A DNA stretch of 64,000 nt from Oasisia sp. SBJ-2009 (lineage: Eukaryota > Annelida > Polychaeta > Sabellida > Siboglinidae): NCBI GenBank assembly GCA_964017155.1, contig OZ024857.1, positions 6,857,119 to 6,921,118 on the forward strand, written 5' to 3'. Both the position numbers and the translations under genes were made by a program. This document shows positions 1 through 14,000 of this stretch, piece by piece. A model generated the notes under the pieces. The model ran no database searches and was not told the DNA's origin. It worked only from the letters and a program-made list of their open reading frames with translations. How positions within the stretch are numbered: position 1 is the first letter of the stretch; each line of letters starts with the position of its first letter.

Positions 1-18
1 TATATACGTATATATTAT

Positions 19-56
<38 letters not shown>

Positions 57-90
57 CGGTGTATATATGTATATATATATATAATGTATT
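1..90. repeat. AT-dinucleotide tract
   Basis: Nearly pure alternating T and A with a few breaks, a low-complexity microsatellite at the left edge of the window. Confidence 0.9.
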
Positions 91-803
91 ATACATAAAT
101 ACCACCTAATCTAATTTGTAAAAGTTCAAAACCCTTGACATTTAATGTAGTATTAAAAGTTATGGATTCAACATAATGTGTTGTTGAATTACCGTACACC
201 TGTGTTATACTTAAGAAAAGACATTCGTATGGAGGTCACCATAAAACCAGATAATTTCTCCAAGGCCAGACATTTGTATATATAACACTATCACCACTAG
301 AGTATGGACCAGATGTTTGTGAATAAATCTCACTAAGTGAACCACCAACCTGGTGCTGCCTCAAGGCCAGACGCTTGTATAAAACTACTTCAGGGCCAGA
401 TTTCTTATCTAACTTAATCCACATAGCTATTTCTTATAAACACACACTTGCATTTATAAAGGCCAGCCCTATGAATCTACTCAAAAGCCTTGCTTGTATG
501 GAGGTTGAGATGTTTAAAACATTAAAAAATCTCGCATATAGAATTTGATGTCTTTGGTTTTAGTCATTGTGTTGTAACAAGTTGTGATTGTCAACAGGTG
601 TTGTCAATTGTGCTAAGATGAGACACTCAGTGTTAACTGCCAGACAGCCCAGTACAGGGTGTAACAGATACGTGTAATAAATAACACACTCAGCAGGTGT
701 ACAGTTACACTGATGTAACTCAACACACATCTTGTATTGTTAGGAAATAATAGCTGTTTGGTCCAACATCAGTGACAATGCTGGTTTTATCATCGTGGGA
801 CCT
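91..803. other. Gene-free stretch, likely KLF intron or upstream DNA
   Basis: AT-rich DNA in which I see no coding exon, RNA gene or mobile element. It lies upstream of the KLF terminal exon and probably belongs to its last intron, because the exon for the first zinc finger is not in the window. Confidence 0.4.
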
Positions 804-1309
804 GAACACAAATTCAGTTTTGGAGATAGTGAACACAAATTCAGTTTTGGAGATAGTGAACACAAATTCAGTTTTGCAGATAGTGAACACAAATTCAGTT
901 TTGCAGATAGTGAACGCAAATTCAGTTTTGCAGATAGTGAACGCAAATTCAGTTTTGGAGATAGTGAACACAAATTCAGTTTTGCAGATAGTGAACACAA
1001 ATTCAGTTTTGCAGATAGTGAACGCAAATTCAGTTTTGGAGATAGTGAACACAAATTCAGTTTTGCAGATAGTGAACGCAAATTCAGTTTTGGAGATAGT
1101 GAACACAAATTCAGTTTTGCAGATAGTGAACGCAAATTCAGTTTTGCAGATAGTGAACACAAATTCAGTTTTGGAGATAGTGAACGCAAATTCAGTTTTG
1201 GAGATAGTGAACACAAATTCAGTTTTGGAGATAGTGAACACAAATTCAGTTTTGCAGATAGTGAACACAAATTCAGTTTTGCAGATAGTGAACACAAATT
1301 CAGTTTTGG
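804..1309. repeat. 27-bp minisatellite, about 19 copies
   Basis: Tandem units of 27 bp with core CACAAATTCAGTTTTG followed by GAGATAGTG or CAGATAGTG. Variation is limited to a few positions (ACAC or ACGC; GGAG or GCAG). Because 27 is a multiple of three and the unit lacks stops in several frames, long open frames run through it on both strands; these are by-products, not genes. Every unit carries AGATAG, a match to the GATA-factor consensus WGATAR. Confidence 0.95.
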
Positions 1310-4300
1310 TGTATTCTTTATGTACTCGAGCCTGTGTACACCATATTAGGAGTTCAAATTATAAGATTCATACTTATTGTAATAATCTAGTATAAATGTT
1401 AATGGCCAGAAAGACAGGCTTTCATCAAAGCAGTCAAGGATAATTGTACACATTGAAAACATACACTGTACATAATATATAAGCTGTAAGAAATAGGTCT
1501 GTGATACATGCATAGATCTGTTAGTCCGATCTGTTATAACAACATCATAATAATGTTTATCAAAATTTACTCACAATCACATTGGCTATACAGTTCACCT
1601 GCAACTGATAGTTCTAAACAAATTATAGGCAGACTTTGACACCAGCTTCACTTTCATCAGCTTGTGTCTTCAGATTTGATCAATTATAGTCATGTGACCT
1701 TTATCTGTTCTCTTACCCAGATGTTTGTTTTTCTTTCCCAATAATGCAATATTTATTCACTTCTGTCCGTCTTTGTTGTGTTGCTGCTTGCGTGTATTTA
1801 ACTGGTGGAAGAGTGTACATGTGTTAGACATTATGTTACACAAACTCATGTATGACCACAGATTATGTTGGTGGGTTGAAGCAGTACAACATTATTTGTT
1901 CCTCTGTGAACCAGTAATACCCTATTTTTGTTGAGAATCATGAATGACCTATTGGCTCTGAACATCATTTTTTCATTACTTTGGGTCATAGCATGAAGGT
2001 GTAAACAAAATGTATTCATGATGTATCACAGAATTGTAAACAGTTTTGTTGTCAAATTATCCACCTTGAGAACATATCCTTGAAGTAAGTCTGGCATACA
2101 GAAGACACCAATCTGTCACATCAGATCTGTACCAAGTTGATAAGTTGACACATCTGAAGAATGAAATGGTTTTGAAAACACCTGGTTGTAACGATTAACC
2201 ATGTTTAAAACTTATGGATGAAAATTTGAAAAGCATTTTATAATATTGTTTTCAACTGGATACAATATTTAATACAGCAAATATTGAAATTCTATATAAA
2301 TTATAGTCAAAAACTAAATGTATAGAAGTCAGTTTAAAAATAGCTGCAAATAGTTAATTCCACTTATTCTAATGGAGAATGATTCACTTCAGTCATTACA
2401 TCCAAGAATAACAACTTTTAGTTGAATCAACAATGTCTGATTGCATTTCTTGTCAACCTGGTGCAGTGACATAATTGAGTGAGTAAGACACTGAATACAC
2501 CCCGCCCCCCACAACCCCCATACCACACCACTCCCACCCTGCGGCCTTGCCCCCACAAATTACTCCCACGGTCCTTTAACAACACTTTCCCACAATTCTC
2601 TGGGCCTTTCACTCATTAAAGCTCTCAGGTATTAATAACTCCGGAATGCACGAATCACCTGTTTACCAAGGACTCTGGTGAATCGGCCGTCACGCATGGC
2701 TGACCCTGGTATGTGGGGGGTCTCCTGTGGTCTCTGCCTGCATGAGAATGTAGCAATTGAATAAGGGGGTGGTTCAAAGTGGCGCCACGTAATGACTCGG
2801 TCTACATGGTAGACTGCACACGACATTGTGTGTTCTTGAGATCTCAGCACAACTTCCTCATGAGACCTGGGGAGAAAGAACCTAGGCTGCTCTGAAATCG
2901 CAGTCAGAATTTTTTATTATTTTTGTGACAGTGTAAAAATGTGTTGTAATTTATGCTGGTGATTTTTTTTATCCTGACCTAAAAACAATCACACACCTAA
3001 TGGTATTAAAGATGAAGTTACAGTGGTGTATGGTTTTAGTTTGTTAACTTTTAATTGAAAACACAAATAGGTTTTGTGGTATTTTTATGTTGTTCAACAC
3101 TGTAGTGTCTATCGTAGAATTTTGACTTACCCTGGGGTAGTTGACTCAAATGCAATTTACATATTACTTTATGTTTTTTGTATCTCAATTTGTTAGTGCA
3201 AATTACACAAATGTAATTTCTCATAGAATAGTGTACCATCTCATGGTGGAATCTGCAGCTATAACCCTGGCTTGTGGCCCACATCCTGCGTAAGTGAACC
3301 TCTGTCCCGTCACATTGCGTGACTCAGCTCGGGTGCAAAAGCAAGCTTTTTCATCCATATCTGATGATAATGTCTTATCAAGAGTCGCTTATAAAATATA
3401 TCTCCTGTTATAAATTTCACCCAGTGCTTACGGGCACTCATGCATGCCCAAGGTGACACGCAAGCACGCACCCATGGACACGCATAATGGGAAGCAATCC
3501 CCCTCAAGTCGCATCCCCTTTAGTGGACCTGGTGGACAGTGTCAGTTGGACACCGTTACTGAGGGGACAGTAATAGACTGAGTTAGTGGCTTTGTGCGTG
3601 TGTGTCTGTGTCTGTGTCTGTGTCTGTGTCTGTGTGACAGGCAATGGGTTAGGAGAGGTGGTTGACGCTGTCGCTGCATTTCAATTAAACTTTGTTGATG
3701 TTGACATTTTAATGTATTTACGTCTACGTTGGTCCTGGGAAAGTTGGTATCTTCATCCAATGTTGTAGTGTTATTTCGATTTTACATAATGTATTTTCAT
3801 CCGATGCCGCAGTGCTATTTTTTAAACATAAAATCAACTCGAAGGATGTCTTTGACTGTCATGCATGGGCGACCAACGGGAAACAGGGCAGAAACAAAAT
3901 AGCGCTGGTCATATCAGTGTTCGGCACCAATTGTGTGTGCCTGAATGAAAGTCTACATGGCATGTTGAAGCGCCAGTGTGTTACATTGTGGGCAGTGTTT
4001 GTTATCACTGAGGCTTCAGCGGTTGTGCAAACACTCTTAAAAGTAACACTGTGACGTTGTAATGGCCCTTGTTGTATTGTCACACAGACTGAGTGGGTTA
4101 GGGTTAGGGTGGCAGCCAGTGACTAGTGCTGGGCCTGCATGTTTGACTGTCTGCCACTGGTGGTGTTTTTATTGTAGTGTGTAGTGTGTTTAGACTGGTC
4201 TAAGACTGATCACAGTCTTATGTGATTGTTATCCAAACAGTTCTATACTTATGCAGGGCTGGAGGTGTGTTATGTGTCACATATAGAGACGGCCACTGCG

Positions 4301-4603
4301 TAAGTGGGATTTGAATCTGTAAGTCCACAACACTGCAGCATACACATTGACTGCCTGTAGCATCCCTTACTTCCCCTTCCCTCCTGTAGACTCACATCTC
4401 ATTGCTAACTCATGTTCCAGGAACTTAGCAAGTCGATTGTTGTTTAATGGTGGTGGTGGTCTCATGTTGACAATAGTTCCTATATCGTAGTGGTCTCATG
4501 TTGTTGATGACCAATGTCTTGATGCTGGTCATATCCGTGTTGTTTCAAGTCACCCGCAAAAATTATGAACAATCTTCAATCTGCTATGTTGCTCCTTATC
4601 TAA
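1310..4603. other. Gene-free stretch
   Basis: No coding exon is supported on either strand. It contains a C-rich patch (about 2500-2560), a short TGTGTC microsatellite (about 3596-3637) and two tandem TTAGGG units near 4097-4110. I looked for the missing first KLF zinc finger here and did not find it. Confidence 0.4.
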
Positions 4604-4832
4604 TGTAACATACTTGTCCTTATCTAAGTCAATCAGAAATGTAAAATACTTGTCCTTATCTAAATCAGTCAGAAATGTAAAATACTTGTCCTTATCTAAG
4701 TCAGTCAGAAATGTAAAATACTTGTCCTTATCTAAGTCAGTCAGAAATGTAAAATACTTGTCCTTATCTAAGTCAATCAGAAATGTAAAATACTTGTCCT
4801 TATCTAAGTCAGTCAGAAATGTAAAATACTTG
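4604..4832. repeat. 36-bp minisatellite, about 6 copies
   Basis: Tandem 36-bp units built on ATACTTGTCCTTATCTAAGT followed by CAGTCAGAAATGTAAA. Each unit contains TTATCT, the reverse of AGATAA, another WGATAR match. A degenerate partial unit precedes it from about 4591. The array ends 227 bp before the KLF terminal exon. Confidence 0.95.
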
Positions 4833-5037
4833 TTCATGCATCTTGTGTACCCAAGTTTCTGTGTTCATAATAAGATCTGTGTCACAAAGTGCGTAGTCCA
4901 TTGAGCGGTTCCTATTTCGAAACCACTTTGTTGAATGGATTAAATTCCTACATTGATATCACTTTGGCTGACGACAGTTACGATCATGCTGATTAGTTTG
5001 GTGATAATAATCTTGATCAGACACCAGATGGCGCTGA

Positions 5038-5241
<204 letters not shown>

Positions 5242-7391
5242 CACGAGTGACGATGACGCTGACGTCATGGACGTCAGTGTCACTGCGATGTCATTGTCGG
5301 TCAACATTTTCATTTGGCAGCCCCTGAACGTTCAAGTGGCAGACAGGCTTCGGCTGTCGACGAATCTCTCGAGCCACCAAGACAACTTGTGTTATTAGTT
5401 ATGGCCCGCCCGCGGGTTCGACAATGTAGTTTTCTAATTTTATACAAAATGACAATGTGAATGGTGGCTGTGTTTATGCACCAAAACCTTGTGAAGTATC
5501 GCTAAGTCACGGAGAACTGCATTAATCCTTTCTAACAAAGCTCATACATTCCAAATATGAGTATGTGCCTGTGTGTGTGTATATGTATGTATGCGTGTGT
5601 GTATGTATGTGTGTGTGTACTCTGGGTGAGTTTATCACGACGGAAGCATCCAAGCGTCATTGGCACGGCGCCGTCTCCATCAGTGTTCCGCTTGAGCGCA
5701 CCCACAATTCAGCCAGTCACTCAACCAGACAACCACTCTCTTGTGTCGTCCACCGATGGAACAAGAATCACGGGAACAAGTCCGCGACTATGCACCGTCG
5801 TTCTGTGATCTGATCGCGACGCTCACTATCTGCGTGTTCATCAGAGAAGTGCCTCTTGTCGCGAAACCTACACGACACTCTCATGACGATAGCTCACTGC
5901 ACGGTCACCAAAGAACAGTGGCAGCATTGTGACGGTTACCATGGAAATGGGCCTTACTGTGGTTGCCGTGGCGACTGTTTGTTGTGGCTCTGACCAAGGC
6001 AACACCAACTATAACAATTTCATATATATGCATAAATAGTCTGATGTTATTGTCACTAAGGATTTGAGCCCAAACTGAAAGTGGGTTTCTGTTGACAAAA
6101 CTGTTGACCATGGGGCCTTGCTAATAGTAGGGCCTCATCGTGTGCCACAGAAGCAGGCCGCATTGCCAACACCAGGGCCTTGACAACACCAGGGCCTTGA
6201 CAACACCAGGGCCTCGGGCTACAGCACGGCATTGATAGCAACGGGGCTTTGGATGCAACTGGGCCCTAACAAGAACTGAGCCTTCCTTGACAACAACTGA
6301 GCCTTCCTTGACAACAACTGGGCCTTGGTGCTGTCGGAAACAGAAAACACACAGACGAGCTGTCCTAGGGCATTCCTGCAGTGTACAGATAACAGGACGT
6401 CAACAGAACATAAGAAGACATCTCCAGGACATCGCCTCTGATGACAAATCCGCCCAACAACCAAAGGTAATTATCTACAAGTCATTGTACTCTTACAGGG
6501 AACTGCCATTCATGTGTGCACCAACCACTGCCACTGCCACTTACTCCACTGTGCACCTGTCATCAGTCCTCGTTGTGACCAGGGATGGTCAGCGTCTGTC
6601 AACATAGCTGTCAACACAGTGTTATCTAGAGACCAGCTCACATGTCATTTGGATGGGTACATTTAGTTTTGGATGGGTGCAAATTAGAATGGACAAGTAA
6701 ATGGATGGGCAGAAATGTTAGGAGCAAAATAAGCTTAACCTTAAACTCACTGTGTGCACGTTTAGACTAGATTATGTGCACATGCAGGAAGATGCATGTC
6801 TACCTGGACATTTTGTACTGGAAAAAGGTGTCTTTATAAGCATGACTGCCAAGCCTAGATAGCCATTGTAATTCAAATGAAACAAAATCTGCAGGGTAAT
6901 TATTTAAAATATGTATGTTTGTGCAAGGTAGTAAAATTACACCTGTCATAATGCTACCAAACGAGATGTCAATTGGAATGTTTTTAAAGGGGATATAATA
7001 GAGATTGTATATATACTGTATTCATATTGACATTTTTAACACAGATAATAGCTTCAAGCATCACCAGATTCCTTGTTTTACATCAGCAGATTCCTTGTTT
7101 TACATGTTTCTTGCTCAAGCCAATGGCAATTTACAAGCAGACAACAGATCCAAGTAGCTGTAATTTTTAGAATTGTGTCTCTTTTGTTGTGGTCAATTTA
7201 TAGTTTACATCTTTTTCGTCCATCCTCGTGCAAGTTAATTACAATTGCACGCAGTGGTGACAAGGCAGGGGCATTGTTAGCAAACATGTCAGGTTTTATG
7301 TGGACATATATTAACACCTGCACTGTGCCGACATTGTCTCTGGTCTTCTTCTGCTGCTGTCACCCAGCTGGGGATGAATAATGACAGTGAT
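5242..7391 (+). other. KLF 3' UTR or downstream DNA
   Basis: Directly follows the KLF stop. It holds a perfect CRE palindrome TGACGTCA (5260-5267), a TG-rich tract (about 5570-5615) and short tandem duplications around ACCAGGGCCTTGACA (about 6170-6215) and ACAACTGAGCCTTCC (about 6270-6320). I see no further coding exon, and no convincing poly(A) signal close to the stop, so the 3' UTR length is unknown. Confidence 0.4.
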
Positions 7392-8060
7392 GCCAGAGGG
7401 TGTTCTCTGTGCCAGGGGGTGTTCTCTGTGCCAGGAGGTGTTCTCTGTGCGAGGAGGTGTTCTCTGTGCCAGGGGTGTTCTCTGTGCCAGGGGGTGTTCT
7501 CTGTGCCAGGAGGTGTTCTCTGTGCCAGGAGGTGTTCTCTGTGCCAGGAGGTGTTCTCTGTGCCAGGGGGTGTTCTCTGTGCCAAGAGGTGTTCTCTGTG
7601 CCAGGAGATGTTCTCTGTGCCCGGGGGTGTTCTCTGTGCCAGGAGGTGTTCTCTGTGCCAAGAGGTGTTTTCTGTGTAAGGGTGGGGGTGTTATATGTGC
7701 CAGGGGGTGTTCTCTGTGCCAGGGGGGGTGTTCTCTGTGCCAGGGGGTGTTCTCTGTGCCAGGGGGTGTTCTCTGTGCCAGGAGGTGTTCTCTGTGCCAG
7801 GAGGTGTTCTCTGTGCCAGGGGGTGTTCTCTGTGCCAGGGGGTGTTCTCTGTGCCAGGAGGTGTTCTCTGTGCCAGGAGGTGTTCTCTGTGCCAGGAGGT
7901 GTTCTCTGTGCCAGGAGGTATTCTCTGTGCCAGGAGGTGTTCTCTGTGCCAGGAGGTGTTCTCTGTGCCAGCGGGTGTTCTCTGTGCCAGGGGGTGTTCT
8001 CTGTGCCAGGAGGTGTTCTCTGTGCCAGGGGGTGTTCTCTGTGCCAGGGGTGTTCTGTGT
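7392..8060. repeat. 20-bp minisatellite, about 33 copies
   Basis: Tandem units GGTGTTCTCTGTGCCAGGAG with a GGGG variant and a few indels. Six-frame translation gives long Cys-rich or Thr/Pro-rich open frames here in several frames and on both strands, which is the signature of a repeat and not of a gene. Confidence 0.95.
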
Positions 8061-11000
8061 GCTGGGCCTGTAGTCCCAGACCTTTCACTGGTCTCCCAGC
8101 TCTAGACATACAGTGTTGATGAGATGACTCACTGTTGGTTCAATGGACCAGGAATAACATGACTTGACTTATCTAAGTCTGGTTGGTCAGGTCTGTGGGG
8201 AGTCAAAGGTCTGTTGGTGTCACAGTCAGGAGCCACTTAGAGTCATAGTTATATTTGTAATGACCAGAAGGAGCCAGTAGGTTCTGGATACAGTAATGAG
8301 GGACTGTTTCACTGAGATAAAGAGGTCATCAGAAAATATTTAAGCAGAACCCATTTTAAGCATTTAAAAAATGCAAATAGCCACGGCAGTCGAACAGAGG
8401 ACAATATATCTGATAACATATCAGCGAAAGAGCCCCCATTGGCACATCCTGTTGTTGACAGTTCTCAGTCACTCCTAAGTAGCAAACTCTATTTAAAAGG
8501 ACAAAATTGGTCTTATGACCTCATAAGAATGTTTATGCGTAACTTTCATAGACTCATACACTGTGGTCATTGTGCAACTGGTGAATCTGTCTCAGTTGAT
8601 GTCGATATGTTGTACTGAAAATGTCAGTGCCTGTGAGGTTGTGCACCTTTGCTTGTGTGTGACAGAAATAGTGTCCTCAGCAAAAACTGTAGCAGCCTTT
8701 CATATTTAATTATTTTTTACAATGGATGCTCTTTAATTAATGGCGAATTTTCATATGAATTCATTATTATTTCAACACGCCATGGTTATGACTTCCACAG
8801 ACAACTGTATATAACAATAAGTACAACTGTTGGTGGCAAGGAGTGCAAGATGCACCAGAGCCTTCAGTGATGATGTCTCGCCTATGCACTGTGGCATGCC
8901 AAATTACTATAGACATGCAATGCTTTGTGATAGCGTGCATCCGCAATGCTAAGTCTGGGTTGATATGTAATTACACTGGCTCAGAGAGTGGTCAGAGAGA
9001 GGTGGTCAGCGAGGTGGTCAAGGTGGTCAGTGACGTCAGGGGGAAGTAGACCACTGCACTGACACGGCAGTTGAATGGAATTACTGAACTCTCCCTTATT
9101 ATAAAGTCCTCTGGCTAATGGGCCAGTAAATGCCACCTTTGGTGTGATTGAGTTTGTACTTGTAAGGGGGCTGTGTGATGGGGGCTGTGTGAAGGGGGCT
9201 GTGTCTGCACTTGTAAGTAGACCACTCTGTTGGGGGCAGCAACAATTGGGGGTTATGTAATTGTGAACTTTCATGTAGTGCTTTACCTGGGAAACTCTTG
9301 TGTGATTCCCTTTGAGGGTTGCTTTATTGTAAGTGACAACATCTGCTGGGTGCAGAATGCGGAGTAATGATATTTAGATGAAACTGGTTTCACTAAACAT
9401 GACAGAGTCCACTAGAAATTAGTTTGTTGTTGCAAAGTGGCATACGATTTATGAGTGCATGCTGTGCATCCAGTGATTTCACCATTTGGAATGTATGTCA
9501 TTAAAGCGATTTTTCTGTAATTATATAGTTAAGCTACTTTTAATTCAATTAATATTAAATTATTAGACCTTATCTTGGAATTGTCGCTTGTATTTAATGG
9601 ACTCATCCATGGGTGGCAATTATTAGTGCTCAGGAACTTTGCTGAAATCCGTGGGTACCACATTCAAATTGCAATGACTGTTTTGGACTTCAATTAGGCA
9701 CAATATGGTAGGCGATATATACCTTCAAAATATATTCAAAAGTGTGGAAAATATGACATCAGCTTAAAAGTGTTCTTTTCTGAGATGGAAGATGTCCCTA
9801 GGGAAAAGTATGACAAGATAAACAACCTTTAGAAGACTGATATCAATGCATATTGAACACCAAAGCAAACTGTCAGGGAGATTTGTGCAACTCATGATTG
9901 CTGCTGACGTCAGTTCCTCTGTTGTGTAACGTTGTGTCTAGACTCTAGACAGAAGTAGAGGGACCCGCCTATCTTGATGATAAATCTTGGGACATCCTCT
10001 CTCTGTCACTGACAACAACTTACATGCTGTGTCCTGGTCAGTCAGCCTACCTGACCAGGTGAGGAAGTGACCATGTCAGGCCACTGGGGACTGACATGAG
10101 AGAGATAAGATAATGTCAGTCTTATCTTGTTCCCGGTTGTTTCCTCCCCTCCCATCAGTCACTTGATCTCACCTGTATTGTGGGCTGTGGCCTTCAGGGT
10201 CGGGGTCACAAAGGTCAGCGGTTTAATGGGTAGGGCAACTAAGTGCGTTTGCCACCAAACAGATATTTTGCCCATTCTTGTGGTTTGGCTGTGAGGGTTT
10301 AGAAAAAGTTATAATTCTATAATTGAGGAGGACGCCTGTTCATATTACTGAGAAACTTACCAGTGGTGAAATCTACCGGTAAACATCTTTTGTGTGTGAC
10401 AACAGTGACAATAATGACCTATCATATTACAGTTGTTTACGGATTTACTCTCACGAACGTTTACTTGTGACATGTTTTACGAACTTTAATTTGTTACACC
10501 AACATATATATCTTTTGACAAGAACGTTAGTTTGCTTGGAGTCAAAAGATTATAATTTTTAGTGTAATATGTGTACCCTATTGCCAGTACATTTAGGGTC
10601 TACTATCATGTCTTATATCCGTACTATGGGATCCTTTAACCCAGTTTGCGAAATGTATGGTGGTGGTGTTAAAAAATATGACTTATATACTGCTATAATA
10701 ATTATGTGTACAATCATTGAATGACAATCATGTATTTGAAAATGTTCACACTTTGTGATTTCAGAGAGAAGAGAATGACTGATAAGTAGCAGATGATGAA
10801 GATGGAGGATGAGGGAGGTTGGGGAAGACACTGAGAAACAGCACCTTTTGGTCATGATGCATGGAAGACAACCACCACAGCAAGACACAAGACAGAGTTG
10901 TTGACGAAGGTGTCACCCTGGCTGTTGAGGACAAGCTTTACACTGTACACATGACATTTCCACAGCTTTCTAAACAACATTCATGATACATCCAACTGTA

Positions 11001-14000
11001 CAGTTCACTGTTAGCCTGAAGGGAAGTTACACCAATATCTTACGTGTTTCGCATTGAAGATGTCAAAAATGTCCACAACATTTCTTTCATAAGAAAATTT
11101 GTCAGCTTGTCCATCTAATGACCATTAGGCAATGAAAACAAAATATTGGGCCTCAGTGTTCCACTGTGTATATATTCTCCCTGTGGTGTAATGAAGGAGG
11201 TTGAAGCAGCTGGTATAATTTGGGAAGTGAACATGACTGAACAACCACATAATGTATTTCGTACACATGAAGCACACACCACAGAACTGTGGTTCCAGTT
11301 GCCACCAGTGGAGACCGACTGTTAGTCTCTACATTGTTCGGGTCAGTTCACTCTGTGATTGCGATGCTTTTAAAGACAGGTATTTATTCCGGAAACATGA
11401 CGGTTTAATTATATTTCAAAGATAATGATTTATTCCCATCAGAATTAACTATTGGGACGTGTGAGTATCTTACATAAATAACGGTAAATGTTTCTGCATC
11501 AAAAAATTGCACAAACAGATAAATGTGTTTTGATCAGCCAGACAGTGACAAGTGAAAGAGGTAACGTTGCCAGATGTTTACAAACTGTAATGTCTTGTAA
11601 AATATATGGTTAGTGCAACGTAAAATTGTTTGTTGACTGGGAGAATGTATACAAAAGTAAAATATGGTTGGGCAACTTAAACTATAATCAGCCAGTATGT
11701 TTCGGGAGTAACTATCTCAATGTGGACATATAAATAACACCAAAGATGTACACCAGGGTGCTTGCAAAAATAACCGTTGCATCTTTGGTTTGTTTAGTTA
11801 AAATTAAGCTACCTCTGTCGCGTGACTGGAATTTATTGTTCCTATGCACAAGTTACACCAAATATGGTTTCGGTGCTTTTGGCAAAACTGTTTTGGCAGA
11901 AATGCGAAATCCTGATTTGAATATGGTCATGAGTTCGGCAATAGAGAGGCACGACGGCTCAAGGAACATGACAGGTGTTGCCGCCAGCAACAACCTGGCA
12001 ACAACATACGTTTAGTGGATTCCATCCAGACACCGGTCTTTCATGGTAGCATTGTTAACAAGTTAAAAGTGATCGTTGTTGTTTTTGGTATGTTCACACA
12101 ACGTTGTTGTGAATTGTTATTTATGCCTCTTTGCCTTGCTTGGTAAGTCTGCGTGTGTGAATGTCTGTGAGCTTGTGTGAGCATGGAGACATTCTTGTCT
12201 TGCATATCTGTGTTACCATGTTTTTTTTGTACACAAACTTACTGTTTTTTGTGTTTAACCAAAATTAATTGTCTACCTTATTTTGTGAGCTGTTTACAGC
12301 CAATGTTGTCACATTATTCTGAACTGTGAATATAATAATTATTAATCATACAGATGCATTCTGAACTGGATTTGTGTATATAGATAATAATATTGTACAT
12401 GTTTGTAAATATCACTGTTTTTCTTCCAACTAGCATCCAATGTAAAGTTGGTTCCAATTTACTGATGTGTCTATATGAAGGTTATGTGTATATGTTTGCT
12501 TCGTATATGTCTACATTTTGTCTGTAAGCAGCTGTAGATTGTTGGTCACAGGTGGTTTTTGATGGTCTTGCCAAAATACCAGTACATGTACATGTATGCA
12601 CGTCAGTGCTACTCAGTAAGCATTCTTGTGTACTGGAAATTCTAGGTGTTTATGGATGTCATTTTGTGACTTTGTGGATGTCATATTGTGACATATCGTT
12701 GTAAACTTTATAAGTTGAAAATGCTGGCACACCACTGGCATGAAACGGCCGCATCTGAATCTGCTGTAAATTGCTGCATTTGCTTGAAAATGTGTTGCTA
12801 ACGATTTCATGTTTTGTTGATGTCTGATGGCAACCAAAGTGACATGGAATTTGTTTCAAAAACATAATCTCGATCTGGAGTAGAACCACATGTGAGGGTG
12901 ATTGTTGAACAAAACTATAAATTTATAAAAATATGGAAAATATAAAACTATTCGAAAGTTACCTTTTAACATGTTTCGATGTTAATGTTTTTTCTTCTTC
13001 AAGAATGTTGTAAATCGGTAAATGGCTGATTTCAGGGAATTTTTATCTGGAACATTTTGGACATTGTAAACATGTATGCTTTAAGATAGATAAAACGATG
13101 ATCTTTCTAACAAATGACATTAAAAGTAATAAGCATCACCAAAGGAATGCCTTTATGTCACTGCAATTTCTGTCAGATCTGTTGGTTCCTTCCATCCAGA
13201 TGTCTCATTACAATGGATGAAAGCAACAGCTTGTACTACAGATTATATGAACTGCCAAATTGTGATTATGCTGGATGATAATTATGATAATGAGGCGATG
13301 ATAATCCAGATCAAGTGTAGAGATCTGTGCAGCTGTCAGTGTGACGTGTTAGGTGCTAGTTTACCTGCAGTGATTTAGGAGACCGAGGTAACACCCTTAC
13401 ATGACCGACACAACAGTTTTGTGGCGTGAAAGATGGTTTCCTGAACACTTATTTAAGCTTCTGTGTAGAAGGGGCCATGTGTGACGCATAGATTGCAAAA
13501 TTCTTTCACGACTGGCCACTATTTTTACTGTTTTTAACCATGCTTGCTTGTATTTTATATTATATGGCAGTATACCAATAACGTTAAATACATACTCTAG
13601 CAACATAGAGGGAGACACTCTTTCCTATTTGCAATACGTTGCTTGCTATGTAGCATTGGGAAGAAGGGTTAATATTTCCGTGGACATTATGTTCACTGAA
13701 TTGATAACTTATATTATTATGATGTTGTCCACCTGTAAATTAACTACAGGACCACTTTTGGTGGGTGCCATGAATTGGTGTAAATCACACACATGATGCC
13801 ATCTGGTGGAAGCCATATAACTAAATTATGGATTTCTTCTCAACGCCACATTTGGGCTGCAGTATTTCTGGGCTGCATTGATTGAAATGGCATTTTGGCA
13901 GCAGCTGACCAGTATATTAGGGTTGGCTACACAGGTGGTGACCACAGTCACACAGATGGAGATATCTTATTTATACATTGCTGTCACATTGAGACACATT

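Noticed and set aside
4097..4110. Interstitial telomere repeat (TTAGGG)
   Set aside because: Only two units; can occur by chance.
7289..8119. Cys-rich (SLCQEVFSVPGGVLCA) or HREHPLAQRTP repeat proteins
   Set aside because: 20-bp minisatellite read in several frames on both strands.
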